Source of the DNA: Deltaproteobacteria bacterium
GTDB lineage: Bacteria > Desulfobacterota > BSN033 > UBA1163
Reading direction: 5' to 3'
DNA: 6,072 bases
Assembly: GCA_016875255.1 (NCBI GenBank)
Contig: VGRU01000218.1
Coordinates: 1-6,072 of the forward strand
Positions 5,630 to 6,072 of the stretch are shown in pieces. Position 1 is the first letter of the stretch. Every line of letters begins with the position of its first letter. A program made the position numbers and the translations under genes. The notes under the pieces were generated by a model. It searched no databases and was not told the DNA's origin. It saw nothing but the letters and a program-made list of their open reading frames with translations.

Positions 5630-6072
5630 ATGAAATTAGACCGCCGCATAAACAAGAAGGATCTGGTCGAATTGGCCTGCCGGCTTATTCAGATCCCCAC
5701 AGAGAACCCTCCGGGAAACGAGAAGAAGGCATTTCTCTTCTTAAAACCCATTCTAACCAGGATGGGATTTCAGGTCAGAACTTATATCTCTCCGAAGGGA
5801 AGATCGAACATCATTGCCGAAAGAAGATGGGGGAAGGGTGGCCGGAGCCTCATCTTCAATGGCCATCTCGATGTGGTGCCGGCCGGAGATCCCTCTCAAT
5901 GGAAATACCCTCCTTTTGGCGGAAAACTCTCGCAAGGGAGGGTTTATGGCCGCGGGGCATCGGATATGAAGGGAGGAGTCGCCTCTTTCATCCATGCCAT
6001 CTCCATGATCGACCGTTCCAACATCCCTCTCAATCAGGGAAGTCTCGCCCTCCATCTCGTCTCCGATGAGGA
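5630..6072 (+). CDS. M20-family metallopeptidase/deacylase (ArgE/DapE/ACY1-like), 3' end outside window
   Basis: This is an open reading frame from ATG 5630 with no stop before the window edge. It gives 147 codons plus two bases, about one third of a usual M20 protein of roughly 400 residues. The N-terminus has IQIPTENPPGNE (20-31), the family substrate-side motif. NGHLDVVPAGD (77-87) contains the first metal ligand His79 and Asp81. YGRGASDMKGG (106-116) contains the bridging metal ligand Asp112. The window ends inside the SDEE motif (145 on), which carries the catalytic Glu. Such enzymes are cytoplasmic di-zinc hydrolases that cleave peptide or N-acyl bonds (for example acetylornithine, succinyl-diaminopimelate or acylamino acids); the substrate cannot be assigned here. 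No signal peptide is seen. Divergent from the liv operon, it may share regulation. The Shine-Dalgarno is poor (GTAAGA about 9 nt upstream). A longer overlapping frame from 5593 is a shadow. Confidence 0.9.
   Translation, partial: MKLDRRINKKDLVELACRLIQIPTENPPGNEKKAFLFLKPILTRMGFQVRTYISPKGRSNIIAERRWGKGGRSLIFNGHLDVVPAGDPSQWKYPPFGGKLSQGRVYGRGASDMKGGVASFIHAISMIDRSNIPLNQGSLALHLVSDE

Noticed and set aside
5593..6069. Plus-strand 158-codon frame overlapping the M20 gene
   Set aside because: It lies in a different frame from the M20 protein, whose metal-binding motifs are all in the frame of ATG 5630. The 158-codon product has no recognisable family and a composition typical of a shadow frame.

Overview
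The window is dominated by a complete, conventional high-affinity branched-chain amino acid (LIV/HAAT-type) ABC transporter operon. It is read entirely on the minus strand from about 5334 down to 556, in the order substrate-binding protein, LivH permease, LivM permease, LivG ATPase, LivF ATPase. The last four genes are packed with 1 nt, 4 nt and -17 nt junctions, so they are almost certainly one translationally coupled transcript. A 189-nt gap holding two strong inverted-repeat structures separates the binding-protein gene from livH.

Region by region: 1-277 is non-coding and repeat-rich, with TTAGGG-like tracts followed by a composite palindromic repeat. 278-556 is a broken remnant of a DUF1016/YhcG-type (PDDEXK nuclease family) gene. 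It begins on the livF stop codon (TAATG), carries an in-frame amber codon and is cut off by the repeat. 556-1260 livF, 1244-1972 livG, 1977-2978 livM and 2980-3837 livH follow, then the structured spacer 3838-4026, then the secreted binding protein 4027-5334. 5335-5629 is a divergent regulatory region with a good sigma70-like promoter for the operon. From 5630 to the window end on the plus strand is the N-terminal third of an M20-family (ArgE/DapE/ACY1-type) metallopeptidase or deacylase.

How the parts work together: the periplasmic protein captures the ligand (an amino acid or similar small carboxylate; the exact substrate cannot be read from sequence). LivH/LivM form the membrane channel and LivG/LivF supply ATP hydrolysis. 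LivG has a degenerate ABC signature while LivF is canonical, which implies one strong and one weak ATP site. The divergent M20 hydrolase could release or process amino acids or acylated amino acids, but a functional link to the transporter is inference from adjacency only.

Organism: a Gram-negative-type bacterium (exported binding protein with a Sec signal and no lipobox), of moderate GC. The gene order, protein style and the families of intergenic palindromes resemble Desulfobacterota (deltaproteobacterial) or related environmental genomes. This is an impression from the sequence, not a search result. I see no evidence of a new defence, mobile or RNA system here. The most interesting items are the structured spacers, the asymmetric ATPase pair and the decayed YhcG-like gene.
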